In this document: positions 17,438 to 31,067 of the stretch, in pieces
How the letters are laid out: each line of letters opens with the position of its first letter
Numbering within the stretch: the first letter of the stretch is position 1
NCBI RefSeq assembly: GCF_007750855.1
Contig: NZ_CP036291.1
Span: 1,364,001-1,428,000, forward strand
Direction: 5' to 3'
DNA from: Pirellulimonas nuda
Lineage (GTDB): Bacteria; Planctomycetota; Planctomycetia; Pirellulales; Lacipirellulaceae
Length of the DNA: 64,000 nt
The notes under the pieces: generated by a model
What the model saw: the letters and a program-made list of their open reading frames with translations, nothing else
What the model was told of the DNA's origin: nothing
Databases searched by the model: none
Made by a program: the position numbers and the translations under genes

Positions 17438-18910
17438 ATGAACCACGCACAGCACTACACGCACGAGCAACTGCGGCTCAATACCCGGCGAACTTTCCTA
17501 CGCACCGGCATGAGCGGCATCGGCGGGTTGTGGCTCGGCGCGCAGGGGGCCCAGGGGTCGGCCGGCGCCGTGCAGCACGACCCCGCGCAGCCCATGCTGC
17601 CGCGCCCCGCGCCGCTGGCCGGCACGGCAAAACGGGTGATCCACCTGCACATGGCCGGCGCGCCGAGCCAGCTCGAGTTGTTCGACTACAAGCCGGAGCT
17701 GGCGCGGCTCGACGGGCAGGACTGCCCTCAAGAGTTCTTGGAAGGGAAGCGGTTCGCCTTCATCCGCGGGGTCCCCAAGCTGCTGGGGCACAGCTACCCG
17801 TTCCACCAACACGCCCAGACGGGACAGTGGATCAGCGACCGGTTGCCCCACTTCGAGAAGGTGCTCGACCGCGTCACGTTCATCCGCACGATGCAGACCG
17901 ACCAGTTTAACCACGCCCCGGCCCAGTTCTTGGTCCACACCGGCAACCAGCGGATCGGTTACGGCTCGGTCGGCTCGTGGGTGACGTACGGACTGGGGAC
18001 AGAGAACCAGGACCTCCCCGGCTTTGTCGTGCTGCTCTCTGGCGGCACGTTCCCCAGCGCGGGCAAGAGCGCCTGGGGCAGCGGCTTCTTGCCCGGCGTG
18101 TACCAGGGGGTGCAGTGCCGTGGGGAGGGAGACCCCGTGCTGTTCCTCTCGAACCCAGACGGGATCGACTCGCGGATGCGAGCCCGGATGGTCGAGTCCA
18201 TCGCCCGGATCAACCGTCAGACACACGCCCAACTGGGCGACCCAGAAACGCTCACGCGGATCGCCCAGTACGAGCTCGCCGCCAGGATGCAGTTGGCCGC
18301 CAGCGACGCGACGGATCTCACGGACGAGCCGCAGCACATCCACAGCCTGTACGGCACGCAGCCCGGCCGGGAGAGCTTCGCCAACAACTGCCTGCTCGCC
18401 CGCCGCTTGGCGGAGCGGGGGGTCCGCTTCATCCAGTTGTTCCACGAGGGGTGGGACTCGCACGGCACGTCCGAGATCGAGGCGCTCAACCGCGGCTTCA
18501 AGAACCGCTGTGAGGAAGTCGATCGGCCGATGGCGGCCCTGCTGCTCGACCTCGAGCAACGCGGCCTGCTCGACGAGACGCTGGTGGTGTGGGGGGGCGA
18601 GTTCGGCCGCACGCCGATGCGCGAGAACCGTGGCGGCTTGGAAATGAAGCTCAAGGGCCGCGACCACCACCCGGCCGCGTTCACCGTGTGGATGGCCGGC
18701 GGGGGCGTGAAGCGCGGTTTCAGCTACGGCGAGACCGACCCCATCGGGTACAACCCGATCACCCCCCCCGTGCAGGTCCGCGACCTGCACGCCACGATGC
18801 TCCACCTGCTGGGGATCGACCACCAGAAGCTGATTTTTCCCCATCAGGGGCTCAACCAAAAGCTGACAGGGGTGCATCCTAGCCGGGTGCTGCACGAAGT
18901 GGTGGCGTGA
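17438..18910 (+). CDS. DUF1501 protein, Tat-exported
   Basis: A 490-residue protein of the DUF1501 family, related to the sulfatase/alkaline phosphatase fold. The N-terminus carries a twin-arginine signal ([19 protein letters not shown]). Family blocks are [52 protein letters not shown] and [17 protein letters not shown]. Tat export suggests it folds with a metal before transport. It starts 4 bases after the DUF1549/DUF1553 stop, so translation is probably coupled. Biochemical role unknown. Confidence 0.93.
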   Translation: MNHAQHYTHEQLRLNTRRTFLRTGMSGIGGLWLGAQGAQGSAGAVQHDPAQPMLPRPAPLAGTAKRVIHLHMAGAPSQLELFDYKPELARLDGQDCPQEFLEGKRFAFIRGVPKLLGHSYPFHQHAQTGQWISDRLPHFEKVLDRVTFIRTMQTDQFNHAPAQFLVHTGNQRIGYGSVGSWVTYGLGTENQDLPGFVVLLSGGTFPSAGKSAWGSGFLPGVYQGVQCRGEGDPVLFLSNPDGIDSRMRARMVESIARINRQTHAQLGDPETLTRIAQYELAARMQLAASDATDLTDEPQHIHSLYGTQPGRESFANNCLLARRLAERGVRFIQLFHEGWDSHGTSEIEALNRGFKNRCEEVDRPMAALLLDLEQRGLLDETLVVWGGEFGRTPMRENRGGLEMKLKGRDHHPAAFTVWMAGGGVKRGFSYGETDPIGYNPITPPVQVRDLHATMLHLLGIDHQKLIFPHQGLNQKLTGVHPSRVLHEVVA

Positions 18911-19011
18911 TCGAAGGCAGTGGTTCGCGTCTTCTGCTGCTGGGGGCGAACGCGGGGTCCGAGGCAGAACCGCACTGTGCCTACGGGGTTTATTGGCGGG
19001 ATCGGTGGTGC

Positions 19012-19036
19012 GCAGACGCGCCGCGTCTGCTAGAAT
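19012..19036 (+). promoter_or_regulatory. hairpin plus extended -10 element upstream of the prepilin gene
   Basis: GCAGACGC (19012-19019) pairs with GCGTCTGC (19023-19030) across a 3-base loop. The right arm ends in TGC and runs into TAGAAT (19031-19036), giving an extended -10 (TGCTAGAAT). A transcript would start about 80 bases upstream of the TTG at 19122. The overlap of an inverted repeat with the -35/-10 region could be an operator. Confidence 0.45.
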
Positions 19037-19121
19037 CGCGGTATCGAGCGGGGCCGGCCATTTGCCGCCGTTCGTCCAGTCGTTGCAGGCGCAACTTACT
19101 GCAGACAGTGGAGTAGACGCC

Positions 19122-20195
19122 TTGAGTCTCACATCGCGACGACGTACGCGGCCGCTCCGGGGTGCTTTGAGCGGCTTTACTCTGGTCGAGTTGCTGGTCG
19201 TGATCGCCATCATTGGCATCCTGGTGGCGATGCTGCTGCCGGCGGTCCAGTCGGCCCGCGAGTCGGCGCGGCGTCTGTCTTGTTCGAGCAATCTCAAGCA
19301 GCTCTCGCTGGCGTCGCTGAACTACGAGTCGGCCCACAGCGTCTTTCCGGCGGGCTTCCTTGGCAGCGTCGACTCGGCGGATTTTGGCGCCTTCGCCACC
19401 TTCGGCAATCCGCCCAAACCCCATCAATGGTCGGGGGTGATGGCGGCGCTGCTCCCCTACCTCGAAGCGCAGCCGGTGTACGACCTGTTCACCAAGACGC
19501 TCGACACCGGCGTCGAGACGTACGACGACAACTACTGGGAGGACGCCAACGCATGGGTGGCCGCCCAGACCAAGATCCCTGCCTTGCTCTGCCCAAGCGT
19601 TCCGGGAGAGGGGCCGCCCGAGGTCGCGATCCTCGACCAGCTTTACGGTGAGATCGTGGCGCCGCGGTTCGTGCTCAACGCGGCGGGTTGGAACCCCCAG
19701 GCCGGGCTGGGGCTCACGCACTACTTGGCGGTCTCCGGGATCTACGGTCGCATCGGCAGCCAGTACCTCGTCAATCAGTTGCCGGCAGACAAGGCCATCG
19801 TTGGCGTCTACTTCAGCCGGTCGAAGACAACCTTCGGCCGGATCGCCGACGGCGCCTCCAAGCAGATCGCCTTCGGCGAGGCCCCGGGCTCGATCGGGGT
19901 CGGCATCCCTGATAAGGGGTCCACCGTCAGCGGTCACGCGCTGGCGTATGCTTGGGCGGGAACCGCCACCATGCCTACCGCGTTCGGGCTCGATCCGACC
20001 GCTGAAGGCCAAGCAGACAACGCCCAGTACGACAGCCACTGGTCGTACTTCGGCAGCGTGCACAAGGGCGGGATCGTTCAGTTCGCGCTGGCCGACGGCT
20101 CGGTCCAGCCGCTGCAAGAGGACGTAGAACTGAATGTCCTCGACGCGTTCTCAACCATCCGCGGAGGGGAGAGCGTGTCGCTCGATGGCGGTTGA
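19122..20195 (+). CDS. DUF1559 prepilin-like protein
   Basis: A 357-residue protein with a type IV prepilin-like N-terminus ([20 protein letters not shown]), expected to be processed by prepilin peptidase before the Phe. A DUF1559 domain follows ([35 protein letters not shown]), ending with the [17 protein letters not shown] block. The start is TTG 19122: GTGGAG lies 8 bases upstream, and TTG places the leader at a normal length; the frame is open to 18993 without a better signal. DUF1559 proteins are massively expanded in planctomycetes; individual roles are unknown. A small lipoprotein gene follows after 34 bases. Confidence 0.93.
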   Translation: MSLTSRRRTRPLRGALSGFTLVELLVVIAIIGILVAMLLPAVQSARESARRLSCSSNLKQLSLASLNYESAHSVFPAGFLGSVDSADFGAFATFGNPPKPHQWSGVMAALLPYLEAQPVYDLFTKTLDTGVETYDDNYWEDANAWVAAQTKIPALLCPSVPGEGPPEVAILDQLYGEIVAPRFVLNAAGWNPQAGLGLTHYLAVSGIYGRIGSQYLVNQLPADKAIVGVYFSRSKTTFGRIADGASKQIAFGEAPGSIGVGIPDKGSTVSGHALAYAWAGTATMPTAFGLDPTAEGQADNAQYDSHWSYFGSVHKGGIVQFALADGSVQPLQEDVELNVLDAFSTIRGGESVSLDGG

Positions 20196-20229
20196 ACCGC
20201 GCACGAATCCAACTCTTGGAGGCAAGCCC

Positions 20230-20433
20230 ATGGTGCGTCGCACCGAATTGGCCGTTCTTGATCGGTGGTTGGCGTCTGCGTTGCTCGTTGTGGTCACGGC
20301 GGCGGCGCCGCTCGGCTGCGGCGGCGACCAGCAGAAGTTCCAGATGCCCACCGACCCCACCCCCCTCCCAGACCCCGGCGACCGCATCGCCCCGGGGGGG
20401 ACGCCGAGCACCTCCCGACCGATGGAGCGCTGA
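20230..20433 (+). CDS. small lipoprotein
   Basis: A 67-residue protein with a lipoprotein signal: hydrophobic core LASALLVVVTAAA and lipobox PLGC, leaving a mature part of about 35 residues that is Pro/Asp-rich and probably disordered. GGAGG lies 7 bases before the ATG. Small lipoprotein genes directly behind DUF1559 genes are a recurrent planctomycete arrangement, so a joint role in envelope or pseudopilus assembly is plausible but unproven. Confidence 0.8.
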   Translation: MVRRTELAVLDRWLASALLVVVTAAAPLGCGGDQQKFQMPTDPTPLPDPGDRIAPGGTPSTSRPMER

Positions 20434-20545
20434 CGGCTGGTAGGCTAACTGCTGCGACGGGGCGCCTCCGCCTGACGCTTGCGGCCTGAGGGCTAGGGCG
20501 CCACGGGCCCCGTCCCGCGGCACCCCCGCTGGCCAGCCGGGCGTG

Positions 20546-20594
20546 GTTTGGCCAAACTAGTGGGCTTGGCCGAGGAGGTTCTACGTGCCTCGGC
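20546..20594 (+). promoter_or_regulatory. palindrome and hairpin in the metH leader
   Basis: GTTTGGCCAAAC (20546-20557) is a perfect 12-bp palindrome, 60 bases upstream of metH. GCCGAGG (20569-20575) pairs with CCTCGGC (20588-20594) over a 12-base loop, 22 bases before the start codon. They may be an operator and a translation-control hairpin. I find no match to the cobalamin or SAH riboswitch cores. Confidence 0.35.
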
Positions 20595-20616
20595 GCCGGC
20601 GCCCCCTAGGATTCCC

Positions 20617-24339
<3,723 letters not shown>

Positions 24340-24374
24340 CCAACACCAACCGCCAATCAGCGCCCAACGCGCCG

Positions 24375-25040
24375 CTAATAGCGGAACGGCGGCGGAGTCG
24401 CGGCCGGCGGGGCGCCGAACAACTCGGCCGGGGTGGGCGACGCCGGCGCCGGCTGCGGCGTGAACACCGGCGGCGGGGTGGTCGGCGCGATGAACTGCGG
24501 CGCGGGCGGCTGCGGCGCAAAGGGGATAGGGTCCCCCGCCGCGGGCGGCACATACGCCGGCGCGGCGAACGGGTCGGGCGCGCCGAGGGTAGGCGCGCCG
24601 ACGATGGGGGTCGTCGCCGAGGCCTGCACCTCGGCGCGGAGCTGCTCGCCCCGCCCGATGATCTCTTCCGCGGGCACCACGCGCTGCGGCGCCAGGTTGA
24701 ACGCTACGTTGCGGTTGTCGCGGATCCGCATCGGGACCAGGTTTTCGCTGATGAAGTCGATGCCGGGGTACTGGTACCACGGGGTCGGGATCGGCTGGTT
24801 GACCGTCAGCGTCTCGTAGCCCGGCTTCGCCAGGCGGATCTCGCGGGTGCCGTAGTAGATGAAGTCGACCGAGCAGGGGGTCTCGCCGATGTGCTGGTTG
24901 TCGACGTAGACGATGGCGCCCGGCGGGTTGCTGCGGACGGTCAGCCGGCGGCGGACGCAGCCCGTCGTGGCGAGCACAACCAGCGCGATCAGGGCGATCG
25001 AATGGAGATGGCGTCGGCGGATAGGATGCATGGGGCTCAT
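24375..25040 (-). CDS. PEGA-domain lipoprotein
   Basis: A 221-residue predicted lipoprotein. The signal region (HSIALIALVVLATTGC) has a TTGC lipobox. Residues about 30-75 form a PEGA repeat (LTVRSNPPGAIVYVDNQHIG, IRLAKPGYETLTV), a small beta domain common in envelope proteins. The last 70 residues are Pro/Ala/Phe-rich and likely disordered. I use ATG 25040; ATG 25031 is an alternative and the open frame reaches 25097. It converges with metH (35 bases between stops) and diverges from the PP2C gene. Confidence 0.85.
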   Translation of the reverse strand: MSPMHPIRRRHLHSIALIALVVLATTGCVRRRLTVRSNPPGAIVYVDNQHIGETPCSVDFIYYGTREIRLAKPGYETLTVNQPIPTPWYQYPGIDFISENLVPMRIRDNRNVAFNLAPQRVVPAEEIIGRGEQLRAEVQASATTPIVGAPTLGAPDPFAAPAYVPPAAGDPIPFAPQPPAPQFIAPTTPPPVFTPQPAPASPTPAELFGAPPAATPPPFRY

Positions 25041-25186
25041 GGCGCAGCGGTCGCGGCGGTCGAGGGCCGCGGAGTCTAGAGGGGGTCGCCCCGCCACGCC
25101 AGAGCGCCCGTTGCTGTCATTGAAGGCCCGTCGCGGCTAAAATCGAGCAGAGCCGCCACCACCCGATCCGCTTCCCGACCGCCCTG

Positions 25187-26461
25187 ATGCCGCAGCCCGC
25201 CCACCGGATCGAATTCGCCGTGCTGAGCGACCTGGGCATGCGGCGGCTCAACAACCAGGACTCCGCCGCTGCTAGCACCGACGGCAACGGCGGCAGCATG
25301 CCGGGCGACCTGTTCATCGTGGCCGACGGCATGGGGGCCCACGCGGCGGGCGAGCTCGCAAGCAAGCTGGCGGTGGACAACGTGCCCCACCTGTACCGCA
25401 AATCGAAGGAACGCTCGCCGCACGCGGCGCTGCGGCACGCGATCCACCGCACGAACGCCGTGATCCACGCCAAGGGAGAGAGCTCCCCAGATTTCCATGG
25501 CATGGGCACCACCTGCACCTGCCTGGTGGTGCTGGACCGCCTGGCCCTGGTGGCGCACGTGGGAGACAGCCGCGTCTACCGCCTGCGGCGCGACAGGCTG
25601 GAGCAGCTCACCTTCGACCACAGCCTGGTTTGGGAGATGGCCGCGGCGCAGAACGTCTCCGCAGACAAGGTCCCCTCGTGCATCCCCAAGAACGTGATCA
25701 CGCGGTCGCTCGGCCCGCACGCGATGGTGCAGGTAGACCTGGAGGGGCCGCACGAACTCGAGCCCGGCGACGTGTTCCTGCTGTGCTCCGACGGGCTCAC
25801 GGCGGTCATCGACGACGAGCTGATGGGAGCGTTGCTCGGCGCCATGCCCCCCGAAGAGGCGGCGCGGACGCTCGTGGACGTAGCGAACCTGCGCGGCGGG
25901 CCGGACAACATCAGCGTCGTGATCGCCCGCGTTGCCGACGCAGACCCCGGCGCCAAAACGCCGCCCGAAGCAACGCCCCAGAAGCCGACGCCCGGCGGGC
26001 GGCGGGCGGCCGCCGCGGGGCTGATGCTGGCCGGGGCGATCGGCGTGGTTTGGTTCGCCTCGCTGAGCCAGTCGTTCCCGATGCTCATCAGCGCCGCCGC
26101 GGCGGGCGCGGGCCTGATGCTGGCGTTGATGGGACGCGGCGCCGCGCACCCCGCCCACCCCAGCGACACAGGCGGGCCCTACGGCAACGGCCCCTACCGA
26201 TCGATCGATTGCCAGACTGGCGAGGGCGCCGCCCACGCGCTGGCCGAGGTGGTCGCAGAGCTCTCCGCGCTGCGCGACCGCGAAGAAAAGGGCCCCGACA
26301 TCGACTGGGCCCCCTTCGACGCCGCGCGCGAACAGGCCAAGGCGAAGCGCGACGCCGGCGACGTACGCGGCTCGCTCACCAGCGACGCCAACGCGATCCG
26401 CGGCCTGATGGAGCAGGTCCGCAAGCTCGCCGGCGCCGACAGCGGCATCTTCGATGCGTGA
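25187..26461 (+). CDS. PP2C-type Ser/Thr protein phosphatase with membrane anchor
   Basis: A 424-residue phosphatase. The PP2C domain (about 8-250) has the metal motifs LSDLGMRRLNNQDS, IVADGMG, VAHVGDSRVYRLR, LCSDGLTAVI and GGPDNISVVIA. Two membrane segments follow at about 275-320, then a charged cytoplasmic tail of about 90 residues with no domain I know. It would reverse Ser/Thr phosphorylation by Hanks-type kinases, which are abundant in planctomycetes; no kinase gene is adjacent. ATG 25187 begins just before the domain. Its stop lies 10 bases from the convergent regulator gene. Confidence 0.92.
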   Translation: MPQPAHRIEFAVLSDLGMRRLNNQDSAAASTDGNGGSMPGDLFIVADGMGAHAAGELASKLAVDNVPHLYRKSKERSPHAALRHAIHRTNAVIHAKGESSPDFHGMGTTCTCLVVLDRLALVAHVGDSRVYRLRRDRLEQLTFDHSLVWEMAAAQNVSADKVPSCIPKNVITRSLGPHAMVQVDLEGPHELEPGDVFLLCSDGLTAVIDDELMGALLGAMPPEEAARTLVDVANLRGGPDNISVVIARVADADPGAKTPPEATPQKPTPGGRRAAAAGLMLAGAIGVVWFASLSQSFPMLISAAAAGAGLMLALMGRGAAHPAHPSDTGGPYGNGPYRSIDCQTGEGAAHALAEVVAELSALRDREEKGPDIDWAPFDAAREQAKAKRDAGDVRGSLTSDANAIRGLMEQVRKLAGADSGIFDA

Positions 26462-26471
26462 GCCAGCCGGC

Positions 26472-27860
26472 TCAGGCGCTCTGCCTCACCACCGTGGTCT
26501 GACTCAGCTTGTTGTAGAGCGTCTTTAGGCTGATGCCCAGCTCCTCGGCCGCCTTGGGCTTGTTGCCGTCGTGCCGATCGAGCGAGTCGTGGATGGCTTC
26601 CATCTCGAGGTCGCGGAGCGACATCGGCCCGCTGCGTCGCGCGGCGCCCGTCAGTTGGCGGCGGTCGAAGTGCCGCGGCAGGCACGCCGCGGTGATCGGG
26701 CCGGAGTCGCAGAGGATGGTCGCGTGCTCGATCACGTTGGCCAGCTCGCGGACGTTGCCGGGCCACACGTGGCCGCGGAGCGCCTCGAGGGCGTCGTCCG
26801 TAAACTGCTGCGTGATGGCCGCGGCCCGCGGGCGGAAACGCTTGAGCAGCGCCACGGCCAGTTGCGGCAGGTCGTCCAGCCGATCGCGCAGCGGCGGCAG
26901 GCCGACCTCGAACGTGTTGATGCGGTACATCAGGTCCTCGCGGAAGTCTTCCGCGGCGACCATCTCTTCCAGGTTGCGGTGCGTGGCGCACACCACCCGC
27001 ACGTCGACCTTGATCGAGTGGTTCTCACCGACGCGGCGGATCTCTCGGCTCTCCAGCACGCGCAGCAGCTTGGCCTGCATCGCCTTGGGGAGCTCGCCGA
27101 TCTCGTCCAGGAAGATGGTGCCGCCGCTGGCGACCTCGAACAGCCCGGTGCGGTGCTCGTCCGCGCCGGTGAAGGCGCCCTTGGCGTGGCCGAACAGCTC
27201 GCTCTCGATCAGCGTCTCGGGGAGCGCGCCGCAGTTGATGGCCACGAACGCCCCGTCCGCGCGGGCGCTCTGGTCGTGGACGCTGCGGGCGGCCAGCTCC
27301 TTGCCGACGCCTGTTTCGCCCAGGATCAGCACGGTCGATTCGGTCGGCGCCACGCGGGCGATCAGCTCGCGGACGCGGTTCATGGGCGCCGAGTCGCCGA
27401 TCAGCAGCGGCTTGCCCTCGATGCTGTCGAGCCGGCGGCGCAGGGCGCTCACCCGCTTGGTGAGCTCGCGTTTGTCGCGCACGCGCTTCAGCAGCCCCTC
27501 GATCTCCACCAGCCGGCACGGCTTGGTGAGGTAGTCGAACGCGCCGTACCGCAGCGCCGCGATGGCCGAGTCGGTCGTGCTCTTGCCGGTGAGCACCACC
27601 GCCTCGACGTCGGGGGAGAGCTCCTTGGCGCGGGAGATCACGTCGATGCCGGTCAGCCCCGGCATGTCGAGGTCGACGATGATGCAGTCGTAGGCGTTCT
27701 TCTCGAGCGCCGCGACGGCGGTCTCGCCGTCGGGGCAGACGGTCACCGTGTGCCCCATCCGCGGCAGTTCGTGCTTCATCAGCTCCTGGAGGGAACGCTC
27801 GTCGTCCGCGAACAGCAGCGTGAGGCCGCTGGCCGGGGTGTCTGCTTTCTTCGTGCTCAT
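26472..27860 (-). CDS. sigma-54-dependent response regulator (NtrC family)
   Basis: A 462-residue activator. The receiver domain (about 12-130) has phospho-acceptor D63 in [11 protein letters not shown] and a late Lys in YLTKPCR. The AAA+ domain carries Walker A (GETGVGKE), the sigma-54 contact loop [24 protein letters not shown] and an arginine-finger region. A Fis-type helix-turn-helix closes the protein ([19 protein letters not shown]). It activates sigma-54 promoters when phosphorylated. ATG 27860 (MSTKKADT) is used. The cognate kinase gene ends 38 bases upstream on the same strand. Confidence 0.95.
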   Translation of the reverse strand: MSTKKADTPASGLTLLFADDERSLQELMKHELPRMGHTVTVCPDGETAVAALEKNAYDCIIVDLDMPGLTGIDVISRAKELSPDVEAVVLTGKSTTDSAIAALRYGAFDYLTKPCRLVEIEGLLKRVRDKRELTKRVSALRRRLDSIEGKPLLIGDSAPMNRVRELIARVAPTESTVLILGETGVGKELAARSVHDQSARADGAFVAINCGALPETLIESELFGHAKGAFTGADEHRTGLFEVASGGTIFLDEIGELPKAMQAKLLRVLESREIRRVGENHSIKVDVRVVCATHRNLEEMVAAEDFREDLMYRINTFEVGLPPLRDRLDDLPQLAVALLKRFRPRAAAITQQFTDDALEALRGHVWPGNVRELANVIEHATILCDSGPITAACLPRHFDRRQLTGAARRSGPMSLRDLEMEAIHDSLDRHDGNKPKAAEELGISLKTLYNKLSQTTVVRQSA

Positions 27861-27897
27861 GCGAATCAACTATGAATGGAACGGGGACGGATGAACG

Positions 27898-29601
27898 CTA
27901 AGCGGCGGCAAACGCCGCGTGGGCGAGCGGCAGCTCGACCGTGAATTTACTCCCTCGACCCACGCCGTCGCTGTGGGCGACGATGCGGCCCTCGTGCTCT
28001 TGAACGATGCGGAAGCTGATCGACAGCCCCAGCCCCGTCCCCTGGCCCCCGCGGCGGCGGGTGAAGAACGGCTCGAACAGGTGGGTCATCACCTCTTCGG
28101 TCATCCCGCAGCCGTCGTCCTCTACGGCGACCCAGGCGCACCGGCTCGACTGGCCCAGCGAGACCCGCACGCGGCCCGTGGCGTCGAGGCTGTCCAGCCC
28201 GTTGGTGACCAGGTTGAGCATCACCTGCTTGATCTCTTGCTCGTTGACCGCCGCGTACACGGCGGGCCCCGGGGCGAACTCGAGCCGCTTGTTCTTGTAC
28301 CGGCCCAGGTGGCCGACCATGTCGACCACCCCCTGCGTCAGCTCGCGGAGGTCGACGGAGCGGCGCAACGAGTCGCCCGTCCGCGAGAAGTCCAGCAGCT
28401 TCTCGGTGATCTGCTTGCAGCGGAACGCCTCGTTCTGGATCATCTCCAGGTAGCTGCGCACCACCGGGTAGTCGTCGCGGAGGCCCGACTCGTCGGAGAG
28501 CAGCTCGGCCAGCCGGCCCTCGAGCGACTCGCTGCTCATGGCGATCGCGGCCAGCGGGTTGTTGATCTCGTGCGCCACGCCTGCCGCCAGGAAGCCGACG
28601 CTCGCCAGTTGTTCGCTGCGGACGACCTCGCGCGTGCGCTCCTGCACCTGGCGGTCGAGGTCGTCGCGTATCTCGCGGAAGCGGGCCGTCATGTCGTTCC
28701 ACGCCTCGGCCAGCTCGCCCATCTCGTCGAAGGAGTCGAGCTCGATGCGCTGGTCGAACTTGCCCGCCGCGGCGCGGCGTGAGCCGTCTACCAGCAGCTC
28801 GAGCGGGCGGGCCACGGCCCGCCGGAACACCTGCACCGAGGCGGCCAGCAGCAGCGCGACGAACAGGATCATCGCCCACACGGTGGGGATGGCGATGCGG
28901 TACTGGTTGCGGACGTCGCCGGCCAGCGCGTGCAGCCGCGAGTGCAGGTGGCTGGGGAGCTCCGCGGTGAGCACGCGCAGCGTCTCGATGTCCTCCTCCA
29001 GCACCCCGAGGCCGACCGTTGGCTCGTCGAACAGCATCCGCGGCTCGCGGCCCTCGCGGTCGAGGCTGGCGAGCCGATCGATCTTGGTGAGGACCGTATC
29101 GATCTTGGCGAGCGTCTCGCGCTCGCGGAGGTCGTCTCCGATCGCCTGGTTCTCGCTGTCGCGGTTGTACTCAAGCTGGGCGCGGTAAGCCTCGAGCGTG
29201 GCGCGGAACTCTTCGAACCCGGTGCTGAACTGGTTGCGGAGCCAGGTGACCTCGTACAGCTCCGGCTCGTACGCCACGCTGGCCGGGAACTGCAGGCTGG
29301 AACGGGCCATCCGCTCATGCGCGGTGCTCAGCACCACACGCAGGTTGGCGACGTGCTGGCTCAACTGGTTGGCCAGCGGCAGCTCGTTCGACCTGGCGCT
29401 GAGCGTCTTCACCAACCCGCGGTACGCGTACAGGCCGTAGAGCGCGGTGATCGAGAGGATCAGCGTGCTCATGGCCAGCAGGCCAAGGCCGATGCGGAGC
29501 TTGTCGCGGATGGGACGGTGCGCGAGCACGGCGGACTTCCTTGTCACGGCGACGCTTGCTGGGGGCGCCATCCATGGCGACCCGGAGCGGGAATGTAACA
29601 T
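27898..29601 (-). CDS. membrane sensor histidine kinase
   Basis: A 567-residue kinase. TM1 is at about 37-59. A long helical periplasmic sensor region follows, then TM2 ([19 protein letters not shown], about 236-256), HAMP, HisKA with phospho-acceptor His in [13 protein letters not shown], and an HATPase domain ([41 protein letters not shown]). The helical sensor resembles four-helix-bundle input domains; ligand unknown. It pairs with the sigma-54 regulator immediately downstream. The start is ATG 29601 or ATG 29571; neither has a strong ribosome binding site. Confidence 0.94.
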   Translation of the reverse strand: MLHSRSGSPWMAPPASVAVTRKSAVLAHRPIRDKLRIGLGLLAMSTLILSITALYGLYAYRGLVKTLSARSNELPLANQLSQHVANLRVVLSTAHERMARSSLQFPASVAYEPELYEVTWLRNQFSTGFEEFRATLEAYRAQLEYNRDSENQAIGDDLRERETLAKIDTVLTKIDRLASLDREGREPRMLFDEPTVGLGVLEEDIETLRVLTAELPSHLHSRLHALAGDVRNQYRIAIPTVWAMILFVALLLAASVQVFRRAVARPLELLVDGSRRAAAGKFDQRIELDSFDEMGELAEAWNDMTARFREIRDDLDRQVQERTREVVRSEQLASVGFLAAGVAHEINNPLAAIAMSSESLEGRLAELLSDESGLRDDYPVVRSYLEMIQNEAFRCKQITEKLLDFSRTGDSLRRSVDLRELTQGVVDMVGHLGRYKNKRLEFAPGPAVYAAVNEQEIKQVMLNLVTNGLDSLDATGRVRVSLGQSSRCAWVAVEDDGCGMTEEVMTHLFEPFFTRRRGGQGTGLGLSISFRIVQEHEGRIVAHSDGVGRGSKFTVELPLAHAAFAAA

Positions 29602-29659
29602 TTACCAACCGGCCCCGCAGCGCGGATATCTGCACGGAGAATCTCGCGGGATTCACCTT

Positions 29660-29791
29660 GGCGAGCCGCCGGCGTCAGCCGACGCAGTGCGCGCGGGACG
29701 CGGTGTTGGGGGGAGCCCCCACCGCTTCGCATGGCGTCGCGACGCCCACCGGCAACGCCATCCTCCGGCGGCTGACGCCCCACGGCTCGCC
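29660..29791. repeat. 132-bp palindromic intergenic element
   Basis: GGCGAGCCG (29660-29668) pairs exactly with CGGCTCGCC (29783-29791), and GGCGTCAGCCG (29671-29681) with CGGCTGACGCC (29769-29779). A central hairpin CGGTG/CACCG with a G4/C4 extension occupies 29701-29724. It fills the gap between the permease gene and the histidine-kinase gene. It looks like a planctomycete REP-type intergenic repeat, but only one copy is in this window. Confidence 0.7.
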
Positions 29792-29803
29792 ACGCTTGCG
29801 TTG

Positions 29804-30973
29804 CTAGTGGCGGGAGACCTGTCGCAGCAGCCACAGGCCCCACAGCCCGAGCGCCGCGTTGCCTGTCCACACCACCACCGGGGGCGCCACGCCGTTCTTG
29901 GCGGCGTCGATCGAGAGCGCAAGCATCGGGTAGTAGATGAGCAGGATGGGGCAAAAGCAGACAAAGAAGCTCGCCAAGAAGTCGCTCTTGCGTTTGAGCG
30001 CCGCCATCGGCACCCCCACCAGCGCAAAGCCCAGGCAGCTAAACCCGGCGGCCCAGCGGCGGTAGGGCTCGGTCCGCACGCGGTTCTCGTGGCTCTCGGC
30101 GCCCGCGATACGGGCCTGGGCGTCGGCCCACACCGGGCCGGAAAGGTCGCCGATGTCGCCGGTCAGCAGACCCAGCGTGGCGCGGGCCGCCATGTCTTGT
30201 CGCGCCGCCTCGGCGCCGGCCTGCGCCAGCCGCCGTGCGGGGCCGATCTCCGACAGCGCCAGCGTCGAGGTGCTGCGGCTCCGCTCGCCGAGGTCGTCCA
30301 GCGACATCACGTACTCAAACGTCGATGGGTCGCTGTACTGCACGCGGCCGTCGAGGTCCATGTCGTGGAAGCGGATCACCAGCCGCCGACCGGGGACGTC
30401 CGACGCCAGTTCTGCCCAGGCCGCGGAGATGGTCCACGGGGACGAACCGCCGTCGTTCACCGTAACCGTCGGCTTGAGCAGGCGCCGGCCTTCGACCTTC
30501 TGCACGGCGATCTGCATGCTCGGGAGCGTGTACTCGCGGTGGATCCGTAGTTGACCGTAAACGACTTCTTCGAGCGACTCCATGAACACCCGGTCGACCC
30601 CCAGGCGCCCCCAGGAAACCGCCACGTCGTTCAGCAGCACGTTTCCCATGCTGATCGCAGCCGCGAGGATTAGTGTCGGCTGGATCACCGTCCAGGGGGA
30701 GACGCCTGCCGCCTTCAGCGCCACTAGCTCGTTCGACCCGGAGACCCGGCCGTAGACGCTGGTTACTGCTAGCAGCAGCGCGGCGGGCACGGCGAACTGC
30801 ATTGCTTGCGGCGCCACGAACGGCATCATCCGCAGCAGCGGCCCGAGGCCCAAGCCGCGGTCGACCGCTTCTTTGCCGACCAGCCCGATAAAGATCAGCG
30901 CAGTCATCGCCCCCAGGGTCAATAAAAAGACCATGGTCACGTCGGTCAGCACGTAGCGGGCGATCAGCCGCAC
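29804..30973 (-). CDS. LptF/LptG-type permease (YjgP/YjgQ family)
   Basis: A 389-residue inner-membrane protein of the LPS-export permease family. N-terminal membrane segments (DVTMVFLLTLGAMTALIFIG and the ALLLAVTSVYGR region) precede a long periplasmic domain and C-terminal segments (FSCLGFALVGVPMAAL, PILLIYYPMLALSID). GTG 30973 (VRLIARYVLTD) matches the family start and has AAGGA upstream; GTG 31012 would add 13 residues without a signal. LptF/G works with LptB to extract LPS; this fits with kdsA in the same window. It is a single copy here, with no second permease or ATPase beside it. Confidence 0.87.
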   Translation of the reverse strand: MRLIARYVLTDVTMVFLLTLGAMTALIFIGLVGKEAVDRGLGLGPLLRMMPFVAPQAMQFAVPAALLLAVTSVYGRVSGSNELVALKAAGVSPWTVIQPTLILAAAISMGNVLLNDVAVSWGRLGVDRVFMESLEEVVYGQLRIHREYTLPSMQIAVQKVEGRRLLKPTVTVNDGGSSPWTISAAWAELASDVPGRRLVIRFHDMDLDGRVQYSDPSTFEYVMSLDDLGERSRSTSTLALSEIGPARRLAQAGAEAARQDMAARATLGLLTGDIGDLSGPVWADAQARIAGAESHENRVRTEPYRRWAAGFSCLGFALVGVPMAALKRKSDFLASFFVCFCPILLIYYPMLALSIDAAKNGVAPPVVVWTGNAALGLWGLWLLRQVSRH

Positions 30974-31067
30974 GAATAGGAACCATCCTTGGCGCCGCGG
31001 GGAAGGCCGCACTGTAGCAGTGGCGGCGGCGTGCAGAAACGCCGCTTGCGCTCAGGACTACGATTTA

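Noticed and set aside
17498-19297. A 599-codon open frame on the minus strand
   Set aside because: It is antisense to the DUF1501 gene and the start of the DUF1559 gene, both strongly supported; composition explains the open frame.
20434-20616. Cobalamin or SAH riboswitch before metH
   Set aside because: Neither the B12-box consensus nor the SAH core is visible; only a palindrome and a small hairpin remain.
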